Shown: positions 32,312 to 42,590 of the stretch, in pieces
Layout of the letters: each line of letters opens with the position of its first letter
Numbering within the stretch: the first letter of the stretch is position 1
Assembly (NCBI GenBank): GCA_008360975.2
Contig: CM039210.1
Coordinates: forward strand, 21,847,007 to 21,911,006
DNA from: Lichenostomus cassidix
Taxonomy: Eukaryota > Chordata > Aves > Passeriformes > Meliphagidae
Length of the DNA: 64,000 bases
Reading direction: 5' to 3'
The notes under the pieces: model-generated
Database searches by the model: none
Told to the model about the DNA's origin: nothing
What the model saw: only the letters and a program-made list of their open reading frames with translations
Translations under genes and position numbers: made by a program

Positions 32312-32905
32312 TGAGAAAGATTCTCTGAGCTTTGTCCCCCTTCCACCAGCACAGGCACCTGTCTGTGGCTTCCAGGGCTGAAGGCTGAACTCTTAATTCA
32401 AATTCAAATTGTAGGTAACAGCTCTGGCCTGATGGCTTATCAGCTAAGAATGCATTTGAAACCAGCACAGAAACCACTGAATTATCCCATGAAGGACCTT
32501 CACCTTGGAGGGGGCTTTGGGGGTCTCCAAAGACCACCAGGATATACGGAGCATGCGTTGTGCACATGCTCATGATATTAATGACTTCTGAGAAATGATT
32601 TGTATAACTGAGACTCTGAGCTTTTTGCCCCCCTTTCACCAGCACAGGCGCCTGTCTGTGGCCTCCAGGGCTGAAGGCTGAACTCTTAATTCAAATTCAA
32701 ATCGTAGGTAACAGCTCTGGCCTGATGGCTTATCAGCTAAGCATGCATTTGAAACCAGCACAGAAACCGCTGAATCATCCCATGAAGGACTGTCACCTTG
32801 GAGGGGGCTTTGGGGGTCTCCAAAGACCACCAGGACATACGGAGCATGTGTGGTGCACATGCTAATGATATTAATGACTTCCGAGAAATGATTTGTATAA
32901 CCACT
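32312..32905 (+). repeat. tandem duplication of ~297-bp U3 unit in LTR
   Basis: Unit 1 is 32312-32608 and unit 2 starts at 32609; both contain TTAATTCAAATTCAAAT, CTCTGGCCTGATGGCTTATC and GACCACCAGGA in the same order, with few differences. The junction reads GTATAACTGAGACTCTGAGC. Duplicated enhancers are common in gammaretroviral U3 regions, but here nearly the whole 5' U3 is duplicated. Confidence 0.75.
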
Positions 32906-33085
32906 CCTATCCTGAAGAATGTAATTAATATTCATGATTTTACCTATAACACTGTGTCTCTGGGGTACTGAGGTATGTGTGTTTGGTGGAAACAATCCCC
33001 ACACATCCGGTGCACCGAATAAAGCAAATACCCACTTCTCTGACTTGGTCTCTGAAGTGTCTCTGAGCTCGTTTGGGGTGAATCA
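32312..33085 (+). mobile_element. solo LTR (class I, family E) with duplicated U3, 4-bp TSD
   Basis: Starts TGAGAAAGATTCTCTGAGC and ends TTTGGGGTGAATCA. Flanks CAAC (32308-32311) and AAAC (33086-33089) fit a 4-bp duplication with one change, as made by gammaretrovirus-like integrases. The first 297 bases (32312-32608) are repeated directly from 32609, giving two U3 copies before a single R-U5 with polyadenylation signal GAATAAAG near 33017. The same family provides the LTRs of the provirus at 35459-41670. Confidence 0.8.
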
Positions 33086-33193
33086 AAACCCATGAACCTC
33101 TGTCATATTTTCTCTCCCCTGTCCAGATGAGAATGGCAGTGATAGAGTGGCTTTGGTGGGTGCCTGGCATCCAGCCAGGGTCAACCCACTACA

Positions 33194-34621
33194 AAAGGTC
33201 ATCTAAAAATAAAAGCTAAGGAGCCACATATTTTCATAACATGCTGCATATTTCATCCCTAAGATATAATAAGCCCTCATATAAAAGATTCAAGTAACCA
33301 AATATTAATGAACAGGATTAACAGGATCCTGCTATTTTATGATACTGCTCAGCTGCTGAATATTTGAGAATTACCACTGCTGACTCCTTCCATGTGGCTG
33401 GGAAAGTAATGGAAAGATTGTGCTTTATCTAAAGAACACAATACAGGTTATATAGCAGAACAGGCCAGGAATATCTCCGAATAGATAAGTAGTGGAAACA
33501 ATAGTGAACGATTAAAATATTTATAAATTTCAAGTTTGAACAAAATTCAGGAATTGGATATTCCTTTTTTGGATGTGGATCAATGAGTAAGCACTGAGCA
33601 AGAGAAAAAAATATAGATAGGAAAAAAATTACAAGATACAAGAAGTGCAACACCAGATTATTACTCCTTAATTATATTTATCTACTAGAAAAGAAGTGTA
33701 CTACTGTGGTGCTTGATTCAAAAACACATTCCTCCACGAGACTGAAATCTTTCAAGCACAGCTGGCAGGGAAGAATGATATTCAAGTACCAAATTTAGTT
33801 TAATTTCTTTTTGGAAAAGGCGCACAAAAAAAAAAAAAAGAATGCATTACCTTGTATAACATTAATTTTTTTATATTGCCTTATAACTTCCATACCAAGC
33901 TTTTATGTATGTCTTTTATCTGGTAAATATTATAATGACAATTGGCACTGATACACTAAGTGTTTTTTCCTGTTTGTACGGCATATACTCTAAACACTTA
34001 AATTAAATGTTTCAAGAAGTGGTGGTGGTTTTGATTCTTACCCTCCCCTATTCAGCTTTGTAACAATAAGACATCCCCTTTTAATTGTCCCTTATGCTTT
34101 TGACCCACACCTAACTCCTTTTCCAGTGCTAAGTAATACCGGCTGGGATAGCTATGGATGAAAGCATTATTCACTTGCCCTGGGCTTCAGGAGCTGAAGT
34201 CTATGGTTCAATTTGCACAGGTTGTCTAGATTCAGTCACCATCTCTCCAATGATGCATACACATCTAAATTTAAATGTAGCAAAAGCAAAAGGTTAATGT
34301 TGATGGGAAGAGGAAGACAGAATTGAAAATTAGGCTGTTGTATTAAAATAAAGCAGCTTGTTTCTATCATTCCTTTGTCTGACAAGTTTGGGCTGCTTAG
34401 AAAGGTCATTTATGCCTCAAAGCATCAAATTATCATTTGAGGACATGGATTTTAAAAATGGTTATTTGCTCCTGCTCTCTGAACTGCTAATATTTTTTTC
34501 TTTCAAAAAGCCAAAAACGAACTAAACAAAACACAAAAAACCCCTCCAAACCACAAATTAACAACATAGCCAGACCCCAAAAGGAAAGAGTCCTCAGGCA
34601 AATTAGGCATTAATTTTATGT
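33194..34621. other. unrecognised AT-rich sequence
   Basis: 1.4 kb with no recognisable element or gene. It holds a poly-A run near 33826. Confidence 0.35.
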
Positions 34622-35458
34622 CATAGAACCATTAAGGTTGGAAAAGACCTCCCAGATCACCAAGTCCAACTATCAACTGAGAAAGATATGGTCAAATAGA
34701 AAACCCAAATCTATTTGCACTTCAATCATCCTTGTTTCTCTGAGCTTTTGCCCCCCTTCCACCAGCACTGGCACCTGTCCAGAGCTGAAGGCTGAACTCT
34801 TAATTCAAATTCAAATTGTAGGTAGCAGCTCTGGCCTGATGGCTTATCAGCTAAGCATGCATTTGAAACCAGCACAGAAACTGCTGAATCATCCCATGAA
34901 GGACCTTCACCCTGGAGGGGTCTTTGGGGGTCTCCAAAGACCACCAGGACATGCAGAGAATGCATGGTACATATGGTAATGATATTAATGACTTCCGAGA
35001 AATGATTTGTATAACCACTCCTATCCTGGGGAATGTAATGAATATTCATGAATTTTACCTATAACACTGTGTCTTTGGGGGTACTGAGGTATGTGTGTTT
35101 GGTGGAAACAATTCCCACACACCCGGTGCACCGAATAAAGCAAATACCCACTTCTCTGACTTGGTCTCTGAAGTGTCTCTGGGCTCGATTGGGACAAATC
35201 ACAACCCAGCACCACCATGTTCACCACTAAACCATGCCCCCAATTTCCACATTCACACGTTTTTTGAATACTTCCAGGGATGGTGACTCAACCACTCAAC
35301 CATTTCCCTGGGCAGCTTGTTCCAATACTTGACAACCTTTTCTGTAAAGAAAGTTCTTCTAGTATCCAATCTAAACCTGCCTTGGCACAACTTGAGGCCA
35401 TTTCCTCTTATCCTGTTGCTTGTTACCTGAGTAAAGAGACCAACCTCCACCTCACTAC
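34622..35458 (-). mobile_element. CR1 LINE 3' end, split by a nested LTR
   Basis: The plus-strand text starts with the CR1 tail CATAGAACCATTAAGGTTGG and GTCCAACTATCAAC, breaks for an LTR, and resumes with CAACCCAGCACCACCATG and the CR1 3' UTR up to about CTCCACCTCACTAC. There it is cut by the 5' LTR of the next provirus. The CR1 does not resume after that provirus. Confidence 0.8.
34678..35201 (+). mobile_element. solo LTR (class I, family E) in CR1, perfect 4-bp TSD
   Basis: Starts TGAGAAAGAT and ends GGGACAAATCA. Perfect 4-bp duplication CAAC at 34674-34677 and 35202-35205, and removing the LTR restores the known CR1 order ATCAACCCAGCACC. A stretch of about 50 bases after the first ten (ATGGTCAAATAGAAAACCC and on) is not found in the other copies. 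Confidence 0.85.
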
Positions 35459-35943
35459 TGAGAAAGATTCTCTGAGCTTTTGCCCCCCCTTTCACCAGCA
35501 CAGGCGCCTGTCTGTGGCCTCCAGGGCTGAAGGCTGAACTCTTAATTCAAATTCAAATTGTAGGTAACAGCTCTGGCCTGATGGCTTATCAGCTAAGCAT
35601 GCATTTGAAACCAGCACAGAAACCGCTGAATCATCCCATGAAGGACTGTCACCTTGGAGGGGGCTTTGGGGGTCTCCAAAGACCACCAGGATATACGGAG
35701 CATGCGTGGTGCACATGCTAATGATATTAATGACTTCCGAGAAATGATTTGTATAACCACTCCTATCCTGAAGAATGTAATTAATATTCATGATTTTACC
35801 TATAACTCTGTGTCTTTGGGGTACTGAGGTGTGTGTGTGTTTGGTGGAAACAATCCCCACACATCCGGTGCACCGAATAAAGCAAATACCCACTTCTCTG
35901 ACTTGGTCTCTGAAGTGTCTCTGAGCTCGATTGGGGCGAATCA
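35459..35943 (+). mobile_element. 5' LTR of class I provirus (family E)
   Basis: Starts TGAGAAAGATTCTCTGAGC, ends GATTGGGGCGAATCA, with polyadenylation signal GAATAAAG near 35875. It has a single U3 unit, unlike the copy at 32312. Confidence 0.85.
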
Positions 35944-35946
35944 AAC

Positions 35947-35964
35947 TGGCACCCCAGATGGGAC
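35947..35964 (+). other. probable primer-binding site
   Basis: TGGCACCCCAGATGGGAC follows the 5' LTR by three bases and begins with the TGG expected of a primer site. I cannot assign the tRNA with confidence. Confidence 0.55.
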
Positions 35965-36499
35965 CCTGACTCTGCTCGGCTGCCGGATCCAGGGGTAAGC
36001 AGACCTCCCAGTCGTGACCCTGAATTTTCAGGGGGAGCTCAGCTGTCCTTTGGCTCACGGCGGGAGTAGACTAAGGACCATCTGCACCAAATTAAGGTAT
36101 TTGCTAATTTTAAAATAAATGCCTGCAGGTCCGGGGTGCTAGTCCCCGAGGGTGGGTTGAGACTGGGTCTCCCGAAATTAGTCTCGGGTAAGGGGTTGGA
36201 CCCCACTGTCAGGAAAAGGTACTTTTAAAGGGTTGGACCCCAGGGTTGGACCCCGCTATAGTGAAAGGTACCTTTAACGAGGTTGGACCTCACTGTATTA
36301 CACCATACTGTGATTTTTGTTCTGTCTGTTGTTATTTTGTTACTGTGTTACTGTGACATTATTTTGTAACTGTGTGAGTGTGAATGAATGAGACGTGTCA
36401 CCGACACGAAGCGAGAGTGGAGCTCTATCTGCGTTTCCGTTCTCTGGCGACAGAAACGGCCAGAGAAAAGCGAAGCAAGTGGTAAAGAGTGAATGAGTA
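35965..36499 (+). other. provirus leader with short repeats
   Basis: GC-rich leader with a repeated phrase, GGGTTGGACCCC, at about 36195, 36230 and 36240 and a related GGTTGGACCTC near 36281. A GAGGTAAG-type donor is not certain (GGGGTAAGC occurs near 35992). Such leaders carry packaging signals; here that is inference. Confidence 0.45.
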
Positions 36500-37074
36500 T
36501 GTGATAAATACATGTCATAATGTTGGCTTTTCGCAAATATTACAATGGATACTACGTGTATTGTTTTAATTCTTTTCTTATCGAGGTAGCCTGGTTGTGA
36601 AAAATTGCTGTGTAATGATGACTAAGGTCTTTCTTTCTAGTACTAGCTGAGTTTAATAGTAGTAAAATGGCTGTTATAGTTTCGTTAGAAGGCTTGAACT
36701 GTCTGCTTGAACTGGATAACATCCCACGAATGGACCCTGCCTCTGACATTCCAACTATCAGCACCTGTCACCTGCCAGAACCACAATCTGGGAGTGATAA
36801 CAGGATCAATGACAGACGACTGCGCATACTCCGAGGAGACGGATCAGTTCCCAGAGCATGCAAAATAGTTTGGAGAAAAATATGAATATGTATAACTGTT
36901 TATGAATATGCATTAGGCTGAAGAGTATGTAAAGGGTGTCTCTGTCCATACCAGGCGTGCTTTTTTGGCTGAATGCCAAAGCACCCAGCACTGACCTTTT
37001 GCTTTTATCTGTCCCCTATTGTCTTTTATTAAACCTTTTTAATCCTAACAGGAGAGTGGACCTTGTTTTTCACA
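36500..37074 (+). mobile_element. probable solo LTR inside the provirus, 4-bp TSD
   Basis: The 3' end is clear: TCTGTCCCCTATTGTC, TTTTATTAAACC and a terminal GTTTTTCACA give an R-U5-like sequence, with a TATA-like region (ATGTAAAGGGTGTCTCTG) near 36928. Taking TGTGATAAATACATGTC as the 5' end gives a 4-bp duplication AGTA at 36496-36499 and 37075-37078. The 5' end is the less certain boundary. It is younger than its host provirus. Confidence 0.6.
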
Positions 37075-37078
37075 AGTA

Positions 37079-40000
37079 TAAATCATATATAAACCGTTGG
37101 TTTGGAGTATCTGGAGGGGGGCAGATTGTATTATTGAAGGGAAAGATTTTAGCTACTGAATTGAAAACACTCAGACCCCAACACCTTTCTAATATTGCTC
37201 TATTTGATTTTGCCTTTAAAATTCTGTGTTTTGTGTGTGGAAACAGTTGTGAAACTTAAACTTAGTGCACGTGTATTAATTGTGAGAGGAAGTGATATTG
37301 TCTATTTGCTCGAGTGCTTCTGAATTTTTTTAAGGTGCGTGCATGTATTGTGTGTGCAAAATTTTACCTGGGTTAATTTGTATTTTTGCCGGCATATAAA
37401 TTTGTGCGGGGACGCCCGCGAGATAAAAATAACTAATTGAATCTAATAAGTACCTCTTTAGAACTCATGTGTGTAGCTGCTGAAATATGGTTGTATAGAA
37501 TGTTTTAGTAGATAGAGCTTGCAAGTAAATAGAGTAAAAAAGAAGGAAAAAGAAGGAAGAGAGGAGAAGTATTTCAAGACCCTCCCCCATCTTGCCTAAA
37601 AATTTTTGGAGCTGACCCAGGGCGAGCTGCAATTCCCTGTATCCTCCCCTTTCGGAGCTGCGGGAGCGAGCGCAGAAGTGCGGGGCTGGATGCACAGGCT
37701 GGGGGCCTGTGGGGAGGTGCGGAGCCGAGCTGGAGCTGTGAGACAGCTGCGAGCTCAGCACCAGGCAGTACCTGACCCTGCCAGCCCCTGGGGCAGGGCG
37801 GCTGTGGGACACACCGATCACCTGTGGTGCTGCTGGCCTTGCCTGCTGAGAGCCTAGGAGGGGGAAGGGCTGCATTTGGATACTGCAGAGGGAATGTTTA
37901 GAAATGTAGATTGTCTGTTAAGAGTTCTGTCTAGGTCACCAGAATGACTTTGTGGGACAATGAGCACCCCCAGGGAGTAGTACGGGTTGGGGCTGGAGGA
38001 AGGGCTGAATAAGCCCTGAAGAAACTAGTTAAAAAGATACTGCAAATGTATGTAAGAAAGGATAAAAAAAGGCAAAAGCAAAAGTGATGCCAAAGAGACA
38101 CTGAAAGCAAAAATGTCTGTAGAAAAGATATACCAAATTTTGTAATTAACTATTTCAAAGTTAAAATCTCCTGCCTGGGTTACTCTGAGTTCTTGTTTTG
38201 GTTTTTTTGAACAAAAGTTTGCTCGAATGCTTGTAATTCAAATTCTTTACCCTTCAAGCAGCCAGCCAAATTGCCTTAGAGAAAATGCAAATTAACTGCT
38301 GCAGAGAAAAAAAAATTAGAACTGCTGAGGAGAAGATGGAGACAAGGTGTGTCTCTGAGCCACTGTCCGGGCTGTTCAAGCAACCAAGAACGTGACAATG
38401 CGTGCTTAATTCAAGTCCCCAAGGGGGTTCAGTCCTCTCTGTATGGTTTGTTGTCATGGCAAGTAACTTTTGCAAAAAAGTGTTCTTCCCCATGCTTTGA
38501 GAATTTGACAGCCACTTTTGGAGAACACAGTGGCCTGATGCTAATTTTATAAGTTACCAAATCCAGTGGCTGGCAGCTATTCATTGTCTCAGAATGTAGC
38601 CAGAGGCTGGCCGCACAGTCTGCAAGTTGTGCAGCCAAAGCTCTGATGGTAAATGAAGCCCGAAGGCTGACAATAGGAATATACCTCCTAAGTTTCACAC
38701 CAAGCTAAAGACTTATTAACTCAAAAGGCATCTGAGTAGATGACCAGCACAGTCATTGTACTGCGAATCTTGTTTAGTAAAACAAGAGTATTTAAGAAAA
38801 AAAAACAAAAACAAAAGACAAGGGGTTTGACTCAGCCTCTTTGAAGAAGTTGAAAAAAAAAAAACCTATGACTGCACAGCATTCAGGTGATAAATCTCCA
38901 GACCCAGGCTAGGGAAGATTCGCAAGGCACTCCCTGGTCTGGGGAGAAAATGTATTTAGTAGTGAGTCTTCAAAAGTACTAGAAGAGTAACAATTTGAAA
39001 AATACACTATCATTAATGAAAGAAAGTTAAAATAAGTAAAACATTGCCTCTCACATAGTCAGCTCGAGCAGCAGAGCTGTAAGTGCTTATAAAATCCTGT
39101 GAAGTATATCGAGACAAAATAGTGAATATTTTTACTAATTCTAAATGTGCATATAGAGTAATACATGCATTTAAGAAATTATAAGGAAAAAAAAGTTTAT
39201 TAACCTGCAAGAGTAAAACATTAATTCATGAAATCTTAATTTCTCACTTATTAAAAACTTGATTTGTATAAGAATTTCCAATGGGGAGTTGAAAGAGGCA
39301 AGAATTCATCCTTCTCCCCACTCTAACATGTGTTATCACTGTGCAAGTTTGTTTTAACATCCTTCAGTGTGTCCTCATCAGATAAAAAGTTGTGTCCAGA
39401 CGTGAGGCAAGGAGCCACTCAAGCCACAAAAGCAAAAAGAACTGCTGACTTCCCTCACGACTGTGAGATCTATGGCCAGAGACTCCACTCCAATGTGAAA
39501 CTCCAGACAAAGAAGACACAAAAGAACCATATTGGACAATATAATATACAGTAAATCGGTTAAAAGCTGCAACACCAAAATGAAACACATTAAATGGTTT
39601 TGTTTTTTGTATTTCCAGAACAGTGTTATCCACAGTCAGCTATCCTAGCAAAACCTTGTAATAATTGTAATGGCAAGTATGGCTTCAGATGCAAAGGGCT
39701 AAGTAAGCCAGAAAAAAAGAGAAAGCTACAAAAGAGAAAGCTATATGAGCTTAAATCTAAATTTGTGAAATTGAAATATAACAATAACAAAATAATTTTA
39801 TTTTTAAAATGAAAAGGTTTCAAAAAGATGGCTGGCTATTCTACTAAGTATTTATAACTGTTGCTGTTTAATGCATATTTGTTTGTCCAGTGTTTAAGAA
39901 TGCTAAGCCCCACAAAAGGAAAATACTGCCTTTGAAAAATCGCTGAAAGTCATAGACCAATCTGCCAGGCTTTGGGCTCTGCAATTTAAAAGATAATTTT

Positions 40001-40863
40001 AAATTTAAAATAGCAGTTAAAAGTGCCATTTTTCAGTAGCACATTTGAAGTCCTTGAAAAAGCTCGCAAAATCGTATAAAAAGATCTTAAATGTCTGTTG
40101 ATTTATGTGAGTGGCTAATATTTGTGAGCATATTTTTTCTGTAAATTGAAAGATTATCTAGATTTACAGAGAGTAAAACAAAAGACTGAAAAGGAGAGAA
40201 AAGATAGCCGAATGGATCACAAGCAAAAAACTAACAGTATGAGAGTCTTAGTCAGTTATCCTTTATGCTTTCCTCTTTCCTTTCTGCTCTGTTTGCTAGA
40301 AATTCTACCAAGGTGAGGAAGAAAATACCCCATTTTACAAGCAAGAAAAGCTATCAGTGGTCCTGATCACTGTCTGGAGCCATGATGTGAGCTGCCAAAA
40401 CTGGAAAATTAGTGTCTCTGCAACACTTCAAAATGCCTGTGTGTGTGGTGTGTGTGGGGAAGGGGCAGGTCAAGGCCTTGCCCTGGTGAGACAGTGAACT
40501 GCTCCTTACCTCACCTCCAGAGCATCCCAGCCCTGCAGTGAGGGCCAGCCATGGACACAGCAGAGGCAGTGCTGCACAGAGCTCCAAGCCCAGCCCTATA
40601 GTGGGGCCAGCCATGCACACAGCAGAGGCAGTGCTCCATTCTCCCCATCCCTGACTCCAAAGAAACCTGCTAGGGGATGGAAAGCCCAAGAAAGCCAAAA
40701 GAATTAACATTCCTCTTAGAATTTCTATAGATTCTGTCTTTCTTCTTTTTCTTCAAAATACCATTATCTCTCCACATTAGTGTTGTTCCTCAACTAACAA
40801 AGCTTACTCCAAACTTTTATACTAATATATAAACCCACCAATTGTCACAGTTTTGCCAGGTAG
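37079..40863 (+). other. class I provirus interior of unknown origin
   Basis: About 3.8 kb where gag, pol and most of env should be. I recognise no such motifs. It contains a GC-rich block (about 37606-37860), a small imperfect duplication (40528-40640) and an open frame with cysteines and a basic tail at 39594-39812. Either the coding region is decayed beyond recognition or foreign sequence has replaced it. Confidence 0.45.
40528..40640 (+). repeat. imperfect tandem repeat, two ~58-bp units
   Basis: Both units read CCCAGCCCT, then AGTG-GGGCCAGCCATG, then CACACAGCAGAGGCAGTGCT with few differences. They lie within the provirus interior and are non-coding as far as I can see. Confidence 0.7.
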
Positions 40864-41088
40864 TTTATACCCTGGCCCGAAGTAAGTAAACTAAAGAAGA
40901 ATCTTTCTACCATTGTAGAGACCATAATGAATGCCACTGCAGATGCCATAAAAACACAGCAAATCAAGATAAAGAGCATCTCACAATTAACTATAGATTT
41001 GCTGTATGCCAAAAGAGAAAGAGTATGTACAGTTATAAATACAAGCTGTTGCAATTATGTTAATCCTAACTTAAACAAATATATGTAA
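40864..41088 (+). pseudogene. retroviral env transmembrane subunit remnant
   Basis: A 74-codon stop-free stretch ends in TAA at 41086-41088. It shows the class I retroviral TM ectodomain pattern: a FIPWPEV-like start, a heptad-rich helix region, and a C-x6-C-C motif (CTVINTSCC) encoded at 41026-41052. In gamma-type envelopes this motif forms the loop that holds TM to SU. An in-frame TAG at 40861-40863 cuts it from anything upstream. No membrane anchor or cytoplasmic tail follows. The surface subunit and cleavage site were not found, so this is a fragment with no expected function. Confidence 0.7.
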
Positions 41089-41264
41089 TAGTTATTTGTG
41101 TTATTACATTGTTATTTACTGTCTGCAATAGTAGTTGTTGTATGATATTATGTACTTGAAATTGCGATGCTTATATTCAATGGCAAAAGTATAAACTTAG
41201 ATATAAAATAGAGACAGGTATTTACTTTCATGACATACAAGATTTGTAAAGAATTACAAATTAC

Positions 41265-41281
41265 AAAAGAAAAGGGGGGAT
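41265..41281 (+). other. polypurine tract
   Basis: AAAAGAAAAGGGGGGAT lies immediately before the 3' LTR and is the expected plus-strand primer of the class I provirus. Confidence 0.75.
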
Positions 41282-41670
41282 TGAGAAAGATTCTCTGAGC
41301 TTTTGCCCCCCTTCCACCAGCACAGGCGCCTGTCTGTGGCTTCCAGGGCTGAAGGCTGAACTCTTAATTCAAATTCAAATTGTAGGTAACAGCTCTGGCC
41401 TGATGGCTTATCAGCTAAGCATGCATTTGAAACCAGCGCAGAAACCGCTGAATCATCCCATGAAGGACCTTCACCCTGGAGGGGGCTTTGGGGGTCTCCA
41501 AAGACCACCAGGATATTCATGATTTTACCTATAACACTGTGTCTTTGGGGTACTGAGGGATGTGTGTTTGGTGGAAACAATTCCCACACATCCGGTGCAC
41601 CGAATAAAGCAAATACCCACTTCTCTGACTTGGTCTCTGAAGTGTCTCTGTGCTCGATTGGGGCGAATCA
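41282..41670 (+). mobile_element. 3' LTR of class I provirus, with ~96-bp deletion
   Basis: Starts TGAGAAAGATTCTCTGAGC and ends GATTGGGGCGAATCA. Compared with the 5' LTR it lacks the piece between ACCAGGATAT and ATTCATGATTTT, with the short match ATAT/ATATT at the junction (near 41515). The deletion probably removed part of the U3 promoter. Confidence 0.85.
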
Positions 41671-42127
41671 AGTCAGGACTTTATAATACACAATGATGAT
41701 TGCTCAAGAAGTAATTACCACTCAAGCAGAGCAGTGCTATGAGCAGCAATGTGCTGTAGAATGGCTGGTGGCACATATTGCCAACAAACCAAGGCACAGA
41801 TATGGGAAAAGTAAGGTTTGGATTTCCCAAGTTCATGCTCTCAGTATTAAATCTTCATGGGATCCTGAGGAATGGGATGTAAAGATCTGGAGTGAATCCT
41901 CGGAACTCCAAGATTGAGTTTGAGCCAGATTGAGTAGATAAGGAAGTGGCAGAAGCATGACCATTCATACAAGTGGAGGGGCAGAGGAATGTGCCAGAGG
42001 GAGAGGTACAGGTCACATGACCTATTGTTATGGATATTTTGATCAAATAATCAAATAATATAAAAGGGTTAGCTATGATCATAAGCAGAAAACTGTGAAG
42101 TATAAGGTATAGAAATATCAGGAGTGC
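41671..42127 (+). pseudogene. ERV gag-like remnant
   Basis: The frame 41693-41917 (74 aa) has a helix-rich start and the phrase SSWDPEEWDVKIWSESS. I associate that with gag-like proteins of avian ERVs, but I cannot name the group. Stops follow from 41918. It starts right after the class I 3' LTR and may belong to a different, older element. Confidence 0.4.
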
Positions 42128-42590
42128 TGTGTTTGGAATGTGTAACCTCAGAAACCTCACCAAGAAGTTACTGGACCCCTCTGTTTCAGTTAAGAAGCTA
42201 TGGAGACCGTTGTGTTCACCAGTTATGCTGCTTGGAAACCCACTATCCTTCCCCTCCTGATCTTAATATGAAGGAGTCCAATCAGTAGACCTCAGTAGAA
42301 ATAGCCAATAATTGTTTTAGGATAAGAATATTAATGAAGTTATTAACTATTAGAACCAATCAATGCAGAGGTTAAATTTAAAAGCGGGCATACTATGCAT
42401 AGTATGTAAAAGAATTTATGTAACAATGATTTAGCAGGAAAAGTGTACAAAAGGAGTGAGTTTTGTTTGTTATATAGAACATGTTTTCGAAGGAGCTATC
42501 CCCCGTGTTCCCGGTGCCTGAATAAAGAAGTGTCTGCTTATTTACATCAAATTGGTGTTGGATAAGTTTCTCTTGTCCTGCTTGGTGACA
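42128..42590 (+). mobile_element. probable solo LTR, class I-like
   Basis: The 3' end is convincing: CCGGTGCCTGAATAAAG (polyadenylation signal near 42521) and a terminal CTTGCTTGG-like GCTTGGTGACA. A CAATCAAT-type and TATA-like region precede it. The 5' end could be TGTGTTTGG (42128) or TGTGTAACC (42139). No target duplication fits either. Gag-like sequence on both sides suggests insertion into an older ERV. Confidence 0.5.

Larger units (their letters stand above)
31331..33193 (+). mobile_element. ERVL-like LTR (family A) with nested class I LTR
   Basis: Starts around GTTGGGTTTGTATGGCCAGG and ends AGGGTCAACCCACTACA. The body contains roughly 60-base periodic blocks with GGAGCAGG and a GGGAGA-type core; these leave a 240-aa motif-free frame on the minus strand (31476-32198). 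The sequence is interrupted at 32312-33085 by a different LTR and resumes with AACCTCTGTCATATTTTCTC. No flanking duplication was found. Confidence 0.75.
35459..41670 (+). mobile_element. class I (gamma-like) ERV provirus, defective
   Basis: Two family E LTRs (35459-35943 and 41282-41670) enclose a primer site (35947), a leader, an env transmembrane remnant (40864-41088) and a polypurine tract, AAAAGAAAAGGGGGGAT (41265-41281). Solo copies of this family have 4-bp target duplications, as do gammaretrovirus-like elements. The flanks of this provirus (CTAC left, AGTC right) do not match, so one end has been rearranged. No protease, RT or integrase motif was recognised in over 5 kb of interior, which holds an unrelated solo LTR (36500-37074) and much sequence of unknown origin. 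Confidence 0.8.

Noticed and set aside
37600..37860. GC-rich frames (83 aa plus, 136 aa minus) as a gene
   Set aside because: No motif on either strand and the block sits inside a defective provirus; composition explains the openness.
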